Shown one piece after another: positions 1 to 8,734 of a stretch of 64,000 nucleotides of DNA. A program made the translations under genes and the position numbers. The stretch is from positions 68,679 to 132,678 of the forward strand of contig DASYXK010000010.1 of the NCBI GenBank assembly GCA_035935115.1. The letters run 5' to 3'. Source of the DNA: TA-20 sp035935115 (GTDB taxonomy: Archaea; Thermoproteota; Nitrososphaeria; Nitrososphaerales; Nitrosopumilaceae). How positions within the stretch are numbered: the stretch's first letter is position 1; every line of letters begins with the position of its first letter. The notes beneath the pieces are model-generated. The model was not told the origin of the DNA and ran no database searches. It saw only the letters and a list, made by a program, of their open reading frames with translations.

Positions 1-281
1 TTATAGAAACCAGAACTCTCGGGAAAAAGTCCGATTATTTTTCGTATCTCTATACTGTCCTTTATAATGTCAAATCCGGCAATTTTTGCATTTCCAGAAC
101 TTGGTAAAACAAGACCGCATAACATCCTAATTGTGGTAGTCTTGCCAGATCCGTTTGGACCTAGGAAGCCAAAGATATCGCCAGACTCTACATTCATGGT
201 CAATGAATCAACAGCCTTGAATCTTCCGTAAACTTTTGAGAGGTTTGATGTCGATATACTGGGGCTAAGAACTCCCATCAT
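1..281 (-). CDS. ABC transporter ATP-binding protein (partial, N-terminal part)
   Basis: This is the N-terminal 93 residues of an ABC-type ATPase that runs off the left edge of the window, so its C-terminal half (signature motif, Walker B) is not visible. The Walker A loop GPNGSGKTT lies at residues 41-49, and a Q-loop-like region with PESSGFY is at the truncation. The class resembles the ATPases of two-component drug or multicopper-type exporters. The start is the first of two consecutive ATG codons; it overlaps the TGA of the upstream small membrane protein (ATGA), so the two are probably translated together. The substrate cannot be told. Confidence 0.9.
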   Translation of the reverse strand, partial: MMGVLSPSISTSNLSKVYGRFKAVDSLTMNVESGDIFGFLGPNGSGKTTTIRMLCGLVLPSSGNAKIAGFDIIKDSIEIRKIIGLFPESSGFY

Positions 282-511
282 TTTCTCTCTTCTTCATCAT
301 TAGTATCATGATCAGTATCATCAATCAAGGGGTTCCTCTTCTTCCAGAGTAAGCTTACTATGATGCCTGCTATTCCAGCAATTATTAATGTTAAGCTAAC
401 CCACATGTTTGTTGCCATCTCTGCATCTGGAACATCATACAAAAACATGAGATACAGTCCTCCAAAAAGTAGTACAGCTGACAGCATTGTTGTTAGATAT
501 TTTATCTGCAT
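278..511 (-). CDS. Small membrane protein, two TM segments, coupled to ABC ATPase
   Basis: This is a 77-residue protein with two hydrophobic segments (about residues 5-25 and 36-55) and a strongly acidic, charged C-terminus rich in D, N and E. Its stop codon overlaps the start of the ABC ATPase gene by four bases, which suggests it belongs to the same transporter operon, perhaps as a small accessory subunit. No family was recognised. The start is an ATG. Confidence 0.7.
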   Translation of the reverse strand: MQIKYLTTMLSAVLLFGGLYLMFLYDVPDAEMATNMWVSLTLIIAGIAGIIVSLLWKKRNPLIDDTDHDTNDEEERK

Positions 512-690
512 ATGAATCTGGTTGAAAAATAATCTCTGTTACATATCATACTATAGGTGCAATCAGCTAATGTCAATGTTATGATGGTTCTGTATTCAAG
601 CAAATTTTTTGATCTCATTTAGCCTAGTGCCCCTCAAGTATAATATACAAAAAACCATAACCATATTTTTAAGAGGTGAAACGAAACAAC

Positions 691-969
691 ATGAAAAACC
701 AGAAAATGCTCTTGGCAATTCCGCTGATGGCAATTGCAGTAATAGCCATAGGATTTGGGGTAACAAATAATGTATTTGCACAACCAACCACATCAACCAC
801 ACCAACAACAGTTGACCCACAAGACGGTCCAAACGAGGTACAGACTGCAGATAATGGTGCAGACGACCAGAAAGATGGAGAAACAAACGACGATCATAAC
901 AGTGCAAGTGAAGGACCCGCCGGAGACGGTGACGGAGAGAAAAAAGACAGTACTGAATCAGGAAAGTAG
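691..969 (+). CDS. Small secreted acidic, low-complexity protein
   Basis: The protein has about 92 residues: a hydrophobic signal sequence ending near NNVFAQ, then a Thr/Pro stretch, then a tail made almost only of D, E, G, N, S, T and K. The exported part looks intrinsically disordered. The ATG at 691 is preferred because a GAGGTG ribosome-binding-like sequence lies 12 nt upstream; the GTG at 676 sits inside that element. There is no recognisable domain. Similar short signal-peptide proteins with acidic tails are common in Nitrososphaerota, but the function is unknown. Confidence 0.6.
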   Translation: MKNQKMLLAIPLMAIAVIAIGFGVTNNVFAQPTTSTTPTTVDPQDGPNEVQTADNGADDQKDGETNDDHNSASEGPAGDGDGEKKDSTESGK

Positions 970-1097
970 AATCTTTCCCTCCTCTTTTTTCTAAATCTAA
1001 TATTTATCAAATTTTTTTATTTAGCTGATTGGTTTGAGTCCTGTAAGACTAAGGCCTCTCTTTTTAGACTCGTTGTGCATAATCTAGGGTGAGTTTT

Positions 1098-1862
1098 TCA
1101 GTTATTGATGGCATATTTTTCTGGTAGATCAATTAGAATTAGTTCTGTTGGTTTTTCTGCTTTGATTACCAGATTACTTTCATTCTCTATCATAGCTGCA
1201 TCTCTTGTTTGCATCAAACTATTGTTAAGCTTTATCTCTCCATCAATTACAAACAGGTATGATTTTCGTCCAGCCCTTAACTTGTGTTCAATTTGGCTTC
1301 CAGGAGTTAAGGTTGAAAGGTAAAAGGTAGCATCCTGATGTATGTGTAATGCATTTGCATCCTTGGTATTTTCAGACACAACTACTGGCACCAGCTTGTT
1401 TTTTCTTCCTTCTTTTGAAAACTTTTTTTGTTCCCATGATGGTGTTAGTCCTTTTTTATTTGCAAATATCCACATTTGCAATAGTCTGAGTGACTTTTCT
1501 TTAGAATGGTTGAATTCTGAGTGCATTATTCCAGAGCCAGCTGTCATTCGCTGAACTTCACCAGGATATATCACTCCGTGATTTCCCTGATTGTCTTTGT
1601 GTTCTAGCTCACCTTCTATGACATAGGTTATGATTTCCATGTCTTTGTGGAAATGAAAATCAAATCCTGTTTCTGGTTGTACAGTATCATCATTGAAGAC
1701 GCGTAATGGTCCAAAGTTCATCTTGTCTGGATTTTGATAATCTGCAAACGAAAAATGATAATATGTGCTAAGCCAACCCATATCATTTTTGTAGTGTTCA
1801 CTTGCCTTGATTATTTTTATCAAGGAATTGTCCTCTAAATTTGATTTTGTTTTAACTATCAT
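1098..1862 (-). CDS. Pirin family protein (bicupin)
   Basis: This is a 254-residue bicupin of the pirin/YhhW family. The N-terminal cupin carries the metal-ligand pattern HxH (H70, H72) and HxE (H114, E116), as in pirins with quercetin 2,3-dioxygenase-like folds. The region around GFDFHFHKDMEIITYVIEG is typical of the family. The true substrate of archaeal pirins is not known. A longer reading frame extends to 1970, but the ATG at 1862 matches the family N-terminus and lies about 30 nt after a TATA-like element (1888-1897), so the upstream extension is rejected. Confidence 0.88.
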   Translation of the reverse strand: MIVKTKSNLEDNSLIKIIKASEHYKNDMGWLSTYYHFSFADYQNPDKMNFGPLRVFNDDTVQPETGFDFHFHKDMEIITYVIEGELEHKDNQGNHGVIYPGEVQRMTAGSGIMHSEFNHSKEKSLRLLQMWIFANKKGLTPSWEQKKFSKEGRKNKLVPVVVSENTKDANALHIHQDATFYLSTLTPGSQIEHKLRAGRKSYLFVIDGEIKLNNSLMQTRDAAMIENESNLVIKAEKPTELILIDLPEKYAINN

Positions 1863-1887
1863 TTGTATAGTTACTATAGTATAATGA

Positions 1888-1897
1888 TTATATAAAC
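1888..1897 (-). promoter_or_regulatory. TATA-like box of the pirin gene
   Basis: On the minus strand this reads GTTTATATAA, centred about 30 nt upstream of the ATG at 1862. That is the spacing expected for an archaeal TATA box of a transcript with almost no leader. A short palindromic stretch (ACTATAGT) lies between box and start and could be an operator; that part is a guess. Confidence 0.5.
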
Positions 1898-2014
1898 AGG
1901 CAAGTGAGATAACAGGAATCAAGTTAACTTTTGGTAATCTGAATTGATCGCATGAATATAATAAATTCACTTTAGAAGCCGTTTAAAACCCAAAAACAAG
2001 TTTTTTGCTAAAAT

Positions 2015-2218
2015 TTATGACGCACCGGTATACAAAATCAAATATTCGTCAGGGTTATCTCTTTCCTTTTTTGCCTTTAATGCATCTTGGTATTTTTCAA
2101 AATGTTCTATCAGATATAGCATATTTCCTGCAGACCCAAATGGATCTATTCCTACAAGATTAAATCCAGATTCAGGGGTAAGTGCCTGTTTTTCTTTTTC
2201 TAATATCTCTGAACCCAT
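2015..2218 (-). CDS. Small conserved-looking hypothetical protein (67 aa)
   Basis: A 67-residue soluble protein with an ATG start. The C-terminal half is predicted helical (residues 33-55, rich in E, K, A), and the middle has a GIDPFGSAGNM segment. Its coding character (regular codon use, few rare residues) and its own space between neighbours support a real gene. No family or function was recognised. Confidence 0.5.
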   Translation of the reverse strand: MGSEILEKEKQALTPESGFNLVGIDPFGSAGNMLYLIEHFEKYQDALKAKKERDNPDEYLILYTGAS

Positions 2219-2274
2219 TGCAGAGATTTCAAACGTCTCATAATTATTTTATTCGTAATTTTGAGACAGTAGGT

Positions 2275-3063
2275 TTAGGGTTTTGTAAATATTCCAGAGA
2301 TTGTAGAGTTCTGGGTGTTTGCAGGAGCATACACAGATGCATGTAATGTTCCATATGCAGAACTATCTATGGTCATCTCTATCATATGCGGAGTATTTGG
2401 AACGTCTTTTACCTTTGTCTGAAATTGTGATGAAGTGAATTTACCTGAAAATATTTCCTTTTCAGAATTTTTTAATGTAACAGTGACATCGATGGTTTTT
2501 CCAGAAGTATCATAATAATTTATTATTACATCATTTCCTTTGTTTGATGTAGTAAGTTGTAACACGTTATAGTAATCAGGTGCAGATGAAATAGGGTTTA
2601 CAGGATTTGAATTTTCTGAACCTGAAGGAACTGGATATGGATCAACTATAATAGAACTTGGCTGGCTGACAGGTACTGGTATATTCTCTTTTGGTTCTAG
2701 TTTTGTAACTAAGACTGGATCACCGATTTTGTATGGACAGTTTTGTATATCAATAATGTGTGTGAGTTCTTTTTTGTCATTTATGGTATCTGCAAGTCCT
2801 GGTACTGAAGCCTTACATGTTCCATCAGATTTGTCAAAGACTTGACCCACAAAAGTTTGCTTGTTTACGTATTTTGGATCCAGTTGTTCCAGGCTAACAG
2901 GTTTGATATCAGCCAAGTTTTGGTTTTTTTGAGTATTAGAAACAGATAGTGCTTTATCTGCAATTACTTCAAGTGAATGCAAATTAGGATTCTTAGTTAA
3001 ACTAGGCACAAGAATTATTGCAGTTACTATTATTATTCCCAATATGATCAGTTTTCCAATCAA
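2275..3063 (-). CDS. Secreted or membrane-anchored protein of unknown function
   Basis: A 262-residue protein with an N-terminal hydrophobic segment (residues 3-20) that could be a signal peptide or anchor, followed by an extracellular part. Residues about 60-115 hold two cysteines (GTCKAS and QNCPYK) that could form a disulfide. A Pro/Ser-rich linker (about 125-160) leads to a beta-rich C-terminal domain with alternating Thr/Val strands, reminiscent of Ig-like cell-surface domains. No named family was recognised. Its 3' neighbour is the UPF0201 gene on its upstream side, with no obvious functional link. Confidence 0.6.
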   Translation of the reverse strand: MIGKLIILGIIIVTAIILVPSLTKNPNLHSLEVIADKALSVSNTQKNQNLADIKPVSLEQLDPKYVNKQTFVGQVFDKSDGTCKASVPGLADTINDKKELTHIIDIQNCPYKIGDPVLVTKLEPKENIPVPVSQPSSIIVDPYPVPSGSENSNPVNPISSAPDYYNVLQLTTSNKGNDVIINYYDTSGKTIDVTVTLKNSEKEIFSGKFTSSQFQTKVKDVPNTPHMIEMTIDSSAYGTLHASVYAPANTQNSTISGIFTKP

Positions 3064-3138
3064 GCAGTCTCAAGTCTTTTGATTTTAATAAAAGACAGAT
3101 AATGCACACTAGTTGAGTAATTGTGATAAAAATTTGTG

Positions 3139-3543
3139 CTATTCAGTAAATTCAGGAACTAGCCAGTCTACCACTTTAGAAATCTCTTCGGAGTGCAGTA
3201 TTATCTTGATTGGTCCCATAGGAGATTCCTCTGCTTCTTCGCAGATTGCTATCACATCAACAAATGCTGCTTGCTTGTTCAGATAAAACCACGTGGTGGT
3301 ATCATGGGTATGAAATCGCATCTGCCGTCTGTATGTTCTTGTAACCCTACGGGATCTAATGGTGTCATAAATTTTTGCAAGTGATTGAAGATCCTTTGAG
3401 GTGGCTTTGATGCTACCATCTTCGTATTTGTAATTTGCATCCAAAAGTACATGTGATACTGCTAGTCGAACTTTTTCTGGATCTTCAGAGGGATTTACAG
3501 CTGCATATGCTTCTATCTTGCAGGTAACATCAGGAATTTTCAC
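3139..3543 (-). CDS. UPF0201 / RNA-binding domain protein (DUF54-type)
   Basis: A protein of about 134 residues matching the archaeal UPF0201 (PF01877) family, predicted to bind RNA and sometimes listed with exosome-related proteins (COG1325). The sequence KIEAYAAVNPSEDPEKVRLAV is typical of its N-terminus, and a basic stretch RRVTRTYRRQMR lies mid-protein. The GTG at 3543 overlaps the TGA of the upstream UPF0200 gene as GTGA, suggesting translational coupling; a TTG nine bases earlier is the alternative start. In some archaea the two families are one fused polypeptide, so a joint role is likely. Confidence 0.82.
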   Translation of the reverse strand: MKIPDVTCKIEAYAAVNPSEDPEKVRLAVSHVLLDANYKYEDGSIKATSKDLQSLAKIYDTIRSRRVTRTYRRQMRFHTHDTTTWFYLNKQAAFVDVIAICEEAEESPMGPIKIILHSEEISKVVDWLVPEFTE

Positions 3544-4088
3544 TTTATCCAACCTTTTATGATATTGTAAGCAGAATCAATTAGTTGTGGAATTGTGAGA
3601 TTATTGTTGGATATAGTTTCATCTGCAAGCGCAATTGATTCACTCATTCCAACTCCTATTTCTCTAGAATCTCGTTTGACAAATTCGCCACGATTTTCCG
3701 GATCATCTAATCTTTTTCGATTAGTTAAAAATCCAAATCTAGTATCGCCAGATGCGTGAATTGCAAGAATCTTTACTGTCCCAAATTTTTTTAGTACATC
3801 AACTTCTGCAATGGAACGCACTCCGTCAATTAGAATAACATCAGATTTTGAGTTTTCAATTTGATCTTTTATTAATTCTGCAACTGCGCCGGGCCCATTT
3901 TTTTCTCTAATCTCAAGCATCAGCTTGCCCAAATTTTCACCCGTAGGATCAATCTTTCTTCTAGTAGCTTCTGCTCTAACAGCATCACCCATGGTTATCT
4001 TATCAAATCCTTTTGATTTTAGAGCATCAGCTATTGTAGATTTACCAGCTCCTGGCATTCCGGTAAGACAGACGATAAGCTTTGTCAC
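3540..4088 (-). CDS. UPF0200 P-loop nucleotide kinase-like protein
   Basis: A 182-residue P-loop NTPase of the UPF0200 family, related to dephospho-CoA and adenylate kinases. Walker A is GMPGAGKST (residues 10-18), followed by a helical region with DPTGENLGKLMLEIR and the strand VILIDGVRS. The phosphate acceptor is not known. It is coupled to UPF0201 downstream and divergent from thpR upstream, with about 70 bp between the two starts. Confidence 0.85.
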   Translation of the reverse strand: MTKLIVCLTGMPGAGKSTIADALKSKGFDKITMGDAVRAEATRRKIDPTGENLGKLMLEIREKNGPGAVAELIKDQIENSKSDVILIDGVRSIAEVDVLKKFGTVKILAIHASGDTRFGFLTNRKRLDDPENRGEFVKRDSREIGVGMSESIALADETISNNNLTIPQLIDSAYNIIKGWIK

Positions 4089-4161
4089 GCTAGCTAGCTG
4101 AGAATTTCCAGTCTATGAAGCTACCGGAAATCATTATAAACAGATTGCCAAAAAACTTGTG

Positions 4162-4701
4162 ATGCGAACTTTTGTAGCTGTAGAGATCCAAAATAATGAG
4201 GTACTAGACCATATTACAAAACTTCAATCAGATCTAAAGATCAAAGCAAGACCTGTAAGCAAAGAAAACATGCACTTTACGTTGCTTTTCTTAGGTGAGA
4301 TAGCAGATGAGATTGCTCCAAAGATAACAGATGCATTAAAGTCAATTACATTTAGCCCAATTCAGATAAGCTTCAATGGCGTTGGTGCATTTCCAAATCC
4401 TAGATTTCCACGTGTCATATGGATTGGTGTAGATGATATTGCAGGACAAAATCTTGTCAAGCTTGCAAAACAAGTCGAAGAAAAACTTGCTCCGCTAGGA
4501 TTCAAAAGCGATAAACCATTCAAGCCACATCTGACCATCTTTAGAATCAAAAACAATATTGGTGATATTTCAAAGGAATTGGACAAGTTAAAGACAATTC
4601 AGCTAGGCCACGATACCATTACTGAGCTAAAGTTTAAGAAAAGTATCTTAACTCCTAGCGGACCTATATACACTGATTTACAGGTGATAAATGCAAAATG
4701 A
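4162..4701 (+). CDS. thpR: RNA 2',3'-cyclic phosphodiesterase (2H phosphoesterase, LigT/ThpR)
   Basis: A 179-residue member of the 2H phosphoesterase superfamily. Both catalytic HxT motifs are present: H38-F-T40 and H123-L-T125. Family enzymes open 2',3'-cyclic phosphates at RNA ends and were first described as 2'-5' RNA ligases acting on tRNA halves. The ATG at 4162 lies about 27 nt after a TATA-like ATTATAAAC (near 4132-4140); the GTG at 4159 is a less likely start. The stop overlaps the cca start (ATGA). The thpR-cca pairing fits a tRNA end-processing operon. Confidence 0.93.
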   Translation: MRTFVAVEIQNNEVLDHITKLQSDLKIKARPVSKENMHFTLLFLGEIADEIAPKITDALKSITFSPIQISFNGVGAFPNPRFPRVIWIGVDDIAGQNLVKLAKQVEEKLAPLGFKSDKPFKPHLTIFRIKNNIGDISKELDKLKTIQLGHDTITELKFKKSILTPSGPIYTDLQVINAK

Positions 4702-6026
4702 AAGTTTTAGATCAGGTCAAAAAATTCACCATACCTACTACAAAAGAAGAAGAAACAATGAGAGAACTAGCAGAATATTCACTACAATTAGTAAAAGAAC
4801 AAGCTGCCAAATTTTCCAATGTTGTAGGAGTAGAGATTGGCGGTTCCTATGCGAAAGGAACTTGGCTTCAAGGCGAAGTTGATTTGGACATATTTGTAAA
4901 ACTGAAAAATGATACTGATGAAAAAACTTTCGAGTCAATTGGCAAAAAAATTGGTTTTGATGCTCTAAAAAAATTCAAACCATATGTCAGGTATTCAGAT
5001 CATCCATACGTAGAAGCATCTGTTAAAGGCACTCTGGTAAACGTGGTACCCTGTTATGACGTAGAAGCAGGACAATGGAAGAGTGCTGCAGATAGGTCCT
5101 CTTTTCACACAAAATTCATACTGCAATCACTTGACCAGGCAAAAAAAGACGAAGTAAGACTGTTAAAAAAATTCCTAACTGCCATGGACATTTATGGTGC
5201 AGAGATAGCCAAGGAAGGCTTTGGCGGCTATGTAGCTGAGGTTCTGGTATTACACTATGGAAGCTTTATTGGAGTACTAGAGGCTGCTTCAAATTTTGTA
5301 CAAAACCAAATCATAGGAAACCCAACCAAGAAATTTGAAACGCCCCTTGTAATAATAGATCCAGTAGACAGCAACAGAAACCTTGGAACTGCCATATCAA
5401 CAGAAAGCGTAGGCAAGTTTGTCCTAGCTGCACGATCATTTCTCAAAAAACCATCACTGTCATTTTTCAAACCAAAACCACCACACCCAAACAGAAAAAA
5501 CCTTGACAACACAATAGTTATCAAATTCAACTACAAAGCTCGCAGTCCAGATATAATTTGGGGTCAGACAAAGCGAGCAGCAACAGCCATTTCAGGTCAG
5601 CTTGAGCTTGCAGGCTTTGATGTGCTACGCAAATCTTCTGTCACAGATGAAAAGTCGGAAGCTGCAATGATTTTCTTGTTGCGCTCACCAAAAATTGAAA
5701 AGTTTATGATAAAAAACGGTCCTGAAGTTTTAAGAAAAAAGGAATCAGAAAGTTTTATTGCAAAAAATCGCAAAAACAAATTACTGTGGGTTGACGAGTC
5801 TGGAAAAATTTTGTCACTACAAGACAGACCATTTCATGATGCCAAATCATTTTTGAATAATCTACTGAAAAAAAATCTTTTGACCTCTGGTGTCCCAAGT
5901 GGTCTGGTATCTGATATAAAACGAGGATTTGGGATATTTGATGGGAGACAAGCTGCAAGCAAATCCATTAAAAAGGCTCTGACAGAGCTTACCACTACAG
6001 ATGGTCTCTTCTTTAGTTCCCCTTAG
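4698..6026 (+). CDS. cca: CCA-adding tRNA nucleotidyltransferase (archaeal class I)
   Basis: This 442-residue enzyme adds CCA to tRNA 3' ends using CTP and ATP without a template. The class I nucleotidyltransferase signature GGSYAKGT (48-55) is followed by the metal-binding D62-x-D64 pair. The length matches the archaeal family. It is needed here because none of the three tRNA genes in the window encodes CCA. It overlaps thpR by 4 nt and the downstream kinase by 26 nt. Confidence 0.96.
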   Translation: MKVLDQVKKFTIPTTKEEETMRELAEYSLQLVKEQAAKFSNVVGVEIGGSYAKGTWLQGEVDLDIFVKLKNDTDEKTFESIGKKIGFDALKKFKPYVRYSDHPYVEASVKGTLVNVVPCYDVEAGQWKSAADRSSFHTKFILQSLDQAKKDEVRLLKKFLTAMDIYGAEIAKEGFGGYVAEVLVLHYGSFIGVLEAASNFVQNQIIGNPTKKFETPLVIIDPVDSNRNLGTAISTESVGKFVLAARSFLKKPSLSFFKPKPPHPNRKNLDNTIVIKFNYKARSPDIIWGQTKRAATAISGQLELAGFDVLRKSSVTDEKSEAAMIFLLRSPKIEKFMIKNGPEVLRKKESESFIAKNRKNKLLWVDESGKILSLQDRPFHDAKSFLNNLLKKNLLTSGVPSGLVSDIKRGFGIFDGRQAASKSIKKALTELTTTDGLFFSSP

Positions 6027-6765
6027 CAAGCTTGTCATAGAACCATATTCTTCAATTCTAGGTTACCCAAAGGCAACAAGAAGCGAGCTTTCAAAACGAA
6101 CCATGGAACTCAAAAAACTTGGAATCAAAGGAGTCTCATTTACTGGAACTACTACGCTAAACAACGTACCTGTTCTTGGCAAGGGCTATGTTGGTGTAGT
6201 GGTCTTATCAAACCAAGGAAAAAAGACAGTAGCATTAAAGATTCGTAGAATGGATTCAAGTAGACCTGAAATGAAAAACGAGGCAAAGCTTCTAAGGCTG
6301 GCAAACGAAGTAGATGTTGGTCCAAAGCTAATAGACAGTAGCAAAAATTTCATAATAATGGAGTATCTTGAAGGAAAGAAGATAATCGATTGGATTAGGG
6401 ATCTGAAGGGTAGAGGAAGTGCCGCAAAGCTAAGATCTACCATACGAAAGGTGCTTGAAGATTGTTATAGTTTGGATAAAATCCGACTTGACCATGGCGA
6501 GCTTAGCCACATTCACAAACATGTCATAGTCGGCAAGAAAACTTGCATAATTGATTTTGAAAGTGCCAGTGTAAACAGGAGAACATCAAATGTCACATCA
6601 GCAACCCAGAGCATATTCATTGGCTCTGGTATTGCAAATATGGTAAAAAAAATAATCAAAATTCCTAATAGAAAAAAACTGATTGCTTCATTAAAAAAAT
6701 ACAAAAATGATCAGTCGCGTGAAAACTTTGAAGATGTGTTACAAGTACTGGGACTGGAAAAATGA
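6001..6765 (+). CDS. Predicted Ser/Thr protein kinase (COG2112-like, RIO/Bud32-related fold)
   Basis: A 254-residue protein kinase-like protein. Visible elements are a glycine loop GKGYVGVV (60-67), the ATP-binding lysine in VALKIRR (K80), an acidic hinge MEYLEG, a catalytic loop HGELSHIHKH (about 165-174) and the DFG equivalent DFE (185-187). This matches the archaeal COG2112 predicted kinases, related to Bud32 and RIO. The substrate is unknown. The start lies 26 nt inside cca and the stop overlaps the CDF gene by 4 nt, so it sits in a translationally coupled run. Being embedded behind cca hints at a role in tRNA or translation; that is inference. Confidence 0.82.
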   Translation: MVSSLVPLSKLVIEPYSSILGYPKATRSELSKRTMELKKLGIKGVSFTGTTTLNNVPVLGKGYVGVVVLSNQGKKTVALKIRRMDSSRPEMKNEAKLLRLANEVDVGPKLIDSSKNFIIMEYLEGKKIIDWIRDLKGRGSAAKLRSTIRKVLEDCYSLDKIRLDHGELSHIHKHVIVGKKTCIIDFESASVNRRTSNVTSATQSIFIGSGIANMVKKIIKIPNRKKLIASLKKYKNDQSRENFEDVLQVLGLEK

Positions 6766-8120
6766 GTTTGCAAAATCTTAAAACAAAAACTCTCAGGATT
6801 TCACTAGCTGTAATAATTTCCGCGTTTGTAGTAGAGCTTACAATAGGAGTATTTTCAAACAGTCTTGCACTAGTCACAGATAGCATTCATGCTGTCTTAG
6901 ATTCCATCGTTACTGCCATTTTGCTTGTTGCTGCAAGATGGGCTGCAAAACCACCCGATCGTGAGCACACGTATGGTCATGGTAAGATTGAGACGATGGG
7001 GAGTTTTGTTGGCGGTATTATCATTCTTGTAATAGCAGTCTTTTTCATTTACGAGTCTATTTCAAGGATGCAAGGTCCGCCTCCCACTGTTGTTCCAGGA
7101 GTAATGGCAATTGGAGCAGCAGTATACACTCTTTGCTCTGATGCCATTAGAATTGTAATTCTTAGAAGGGCATTGAAAAAAACAGAGGGTTCTACTTTAC
7201 GGGTTGACTTGTATCATGCATTTATGGACATGAGCGCTACATCGGTAGCGCTGGTTGGAATCTTGTTAGTTACAATTGGTTACTATCAGGGAGATTTTAT
7301 TGCGGCATTAATTTTGGGTGTGTTTCTTGCTATTCTTAGTATAAAGCTGATTCACAAAAACGCTCTAGAGTTAACTGATGCCATTCCTGCCGGCATGGTA
7401 AGACAAGTACAAGATATTGTAAACAAAACAGACGGTGTACTGAATACAGACTCGGTTCAAATGCGCAGATCAGGTAGTGAAATTTTTGCTGAGGTAAAAA
7501 TATCATTGAGTGGTGCAGCAAGTTTTGAAGAAGCTCACAAGATCAGTAGTGATGTAGAAAAAAATATCAAAAACTCTATTGCAAATTCCAACGTTACAGT
7601 TCATTTTGAACCAACATGGAAAGATGTACCAATTGATTACAAGGTAAACCATGTTGCATCTGCAGTAAAAGGAGTTGAAGGCATACACAATGTTAGTTCT
7701 ACAACTTCTGGTGAGGGTCTCTTCATAAGCTTGCATGTTATGGTGGATAGAAATATGCACCTTGAGGAAGCCCATAAGATTTCAGACGATATAGAGACCC
7801 AGATCCGAAATGCAGTTCCTAATATCAACCACATCACAATTCATCTTGAACCATATGTCTCAATACCAAAGAGTTTACCTGTTGAGGACCTATCAATTGA
7901 GGAACAGATTACAAAAACCATAAAGGAATACCCATCAGTTAAAAAAATTGGCAGGGTTATAACATTCCAACTTCAAGACATTTTCAAAATAGACATAGAT
8001 TGCTCATTTGATGGAAATCTATCAGTTGAAAGGGTACACGACATTGTATCTGAAATCGAATCTAAAATAAAAAACCAAATTAAAAATGCAGTAATTACAA
8101 TACATCCAGAACCAAGCTAA
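6762..8120 (+). CDS. Cation diffusion facilitator (CDF) transporter with three C-terminal ZT-dimer-like domains
   Basis: A 452-residue divalent metal/proton antiporter. The membrane part (about residues 10-205) has the metal-site residues expected of CDF proteins: DSIHAVLDS in TM2 and YHAFMDMSATS in TM5. Most CDFs have one cytoplasmic dimerisation domain; here three ferredoxin-like repeats follow (about 210-285, 290-362, 370-452), each with an EAHKIS or ERVHDIV helix and ending in a VHFEP, IHLEP or IHPEP strand. The metal (Zn, Fe, Mn or Co) cannot be told. It overlaps the kinase gene by 4 nt. Confidence 0.93.
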   Translation: MSLQNLKTKTLRISLAVIISAFVVELTIGVFSNSLALVTDSIHAVLDSIVTAILLVAARWAAKPPDREHTYGHGKIETMGSFVGGIIILVIAVFFIYESISRMQGPPPTVVPGVMAIGAAVYTLCSDAIRIVILRRALKKTEGSTLRVDLYHAFMDMSATSVALVGILLVTIGYYQGDFIAALILGVFLAILSIKLIHKNALELTDAIPAGMVRQVQDIVNKTDGVLNTDSVQMRRSGSEIFAEVKISLSGAASFEEAHKISSDVEKNIKNSIANSNVTVHFEPTWKDVPIDYKVNHVASAVKGVEGIHNVSSTTSGEGLFISLHVMVDRNMHLEEAHKISDDIETQIRNAVPNINHITIHLEPYVSIPKSLPVEDLSIEEQITKTIKEYPSVKKIGRVITFQLQDIFKIDIDCSFDGNLSVERVHDIVSEIESKIKNQIKNAVITIHPEPS

Positions 8121-8121
8121 C

Positions 8122-8730
8122 ATGACAAATCGTAAGGCAATTGGCTTCCTAAAACGGGATCCAAATCTTGTGAAAATTATTGAGCGTATAGGAGATTACC
8201 AGATTAAAAAAAGAAACAATCACTTTGCAGTTTTAGTAGAGTCCATCATATCACAACAGCTTGCAAGCGCTGCTGCAGAAGCAATATTTGCAAGATTCAA
8301 AAAACTCTACCCAAAATTCCCAGCAGCTAATCAGATATTAAATACAAAAGATGCCAAGTTACGCTCAGCTGGCCTTTCAAGTATGAAAGTAGAGTATCTG
8401 AAAGATTTGGCACAAAAAATTGAGGACGGGAAATTAAAGATGAGAAATTTATCTAAGATGAACGATGATGAAATTATTGAACACCTCACTCAAGTAAAAG
8501 GAATAGGTAGATGGACTGCTGAGATGTTTTTGATATTTTCACTTGGAAGACTAGACGTATTGCCTACAGGAGATCTTGGGTTAAGAAAGGGAGTGCAGAT
8601 GGCATTTTCTCTGTCGGAATTACCAAAACCAAAAGAGGTAGAGAAGATCGGTATGAGATGGAAACCCTATCGAAGTGTGGCAACTTGGTATTTGTGGAAG
8701 AGTCTGCAAAAATTTGATAAAATAGGATAA
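8122..8730 (+). CDS. DNA-3-methyladenine glycosylase II-like (HhH-GPD, AlkA family)
   Basis: A 202-residue HhH-GPD base-excision repair glycosylase. The helix-hairpin-helix VKGIGRWTAEM lies at about 125-135, and the catalytic aspartate follows in PTGDLGLRKG (D151). There is no iron-sulfur cysteine cluster, which favours the AlkA/MAG branch that removes alkylated purines over the MutY/Nth branches. The start is one base after the CDF stop. Relative to E. coli AlkA it lacks the N-terminal beta domain, as in short archaeal and Mag-type enzymes. Confidence 0.88.
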   Translation: MTNRKAIGFLKRDPNLVKIIERIGDYQIKKRNNHFAVLVESIISQQLASAAAEAIFARFKKLYPKFPAANQILNTKDAKLRSAGLSSMKVEYLKDLAQKIEDGKLKMRNLSKMNDDEIIEHLTQVKGIGRWTAEMFLIFSLGRLDVLPTGDLGLRKGVQMAFSLSELPKPKEVEKIGMRWKPYRSVATWYLWKSLQKFDKIG

Positions 8731-8734
8731 TGTA

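Noticed and set aside
1863..1970. 36-residue N-terminal extension of the pirin
   Set aside because: It covers the TATA-like box and has no similarity to pirin N-termini; the ATG at 1862 fits better.
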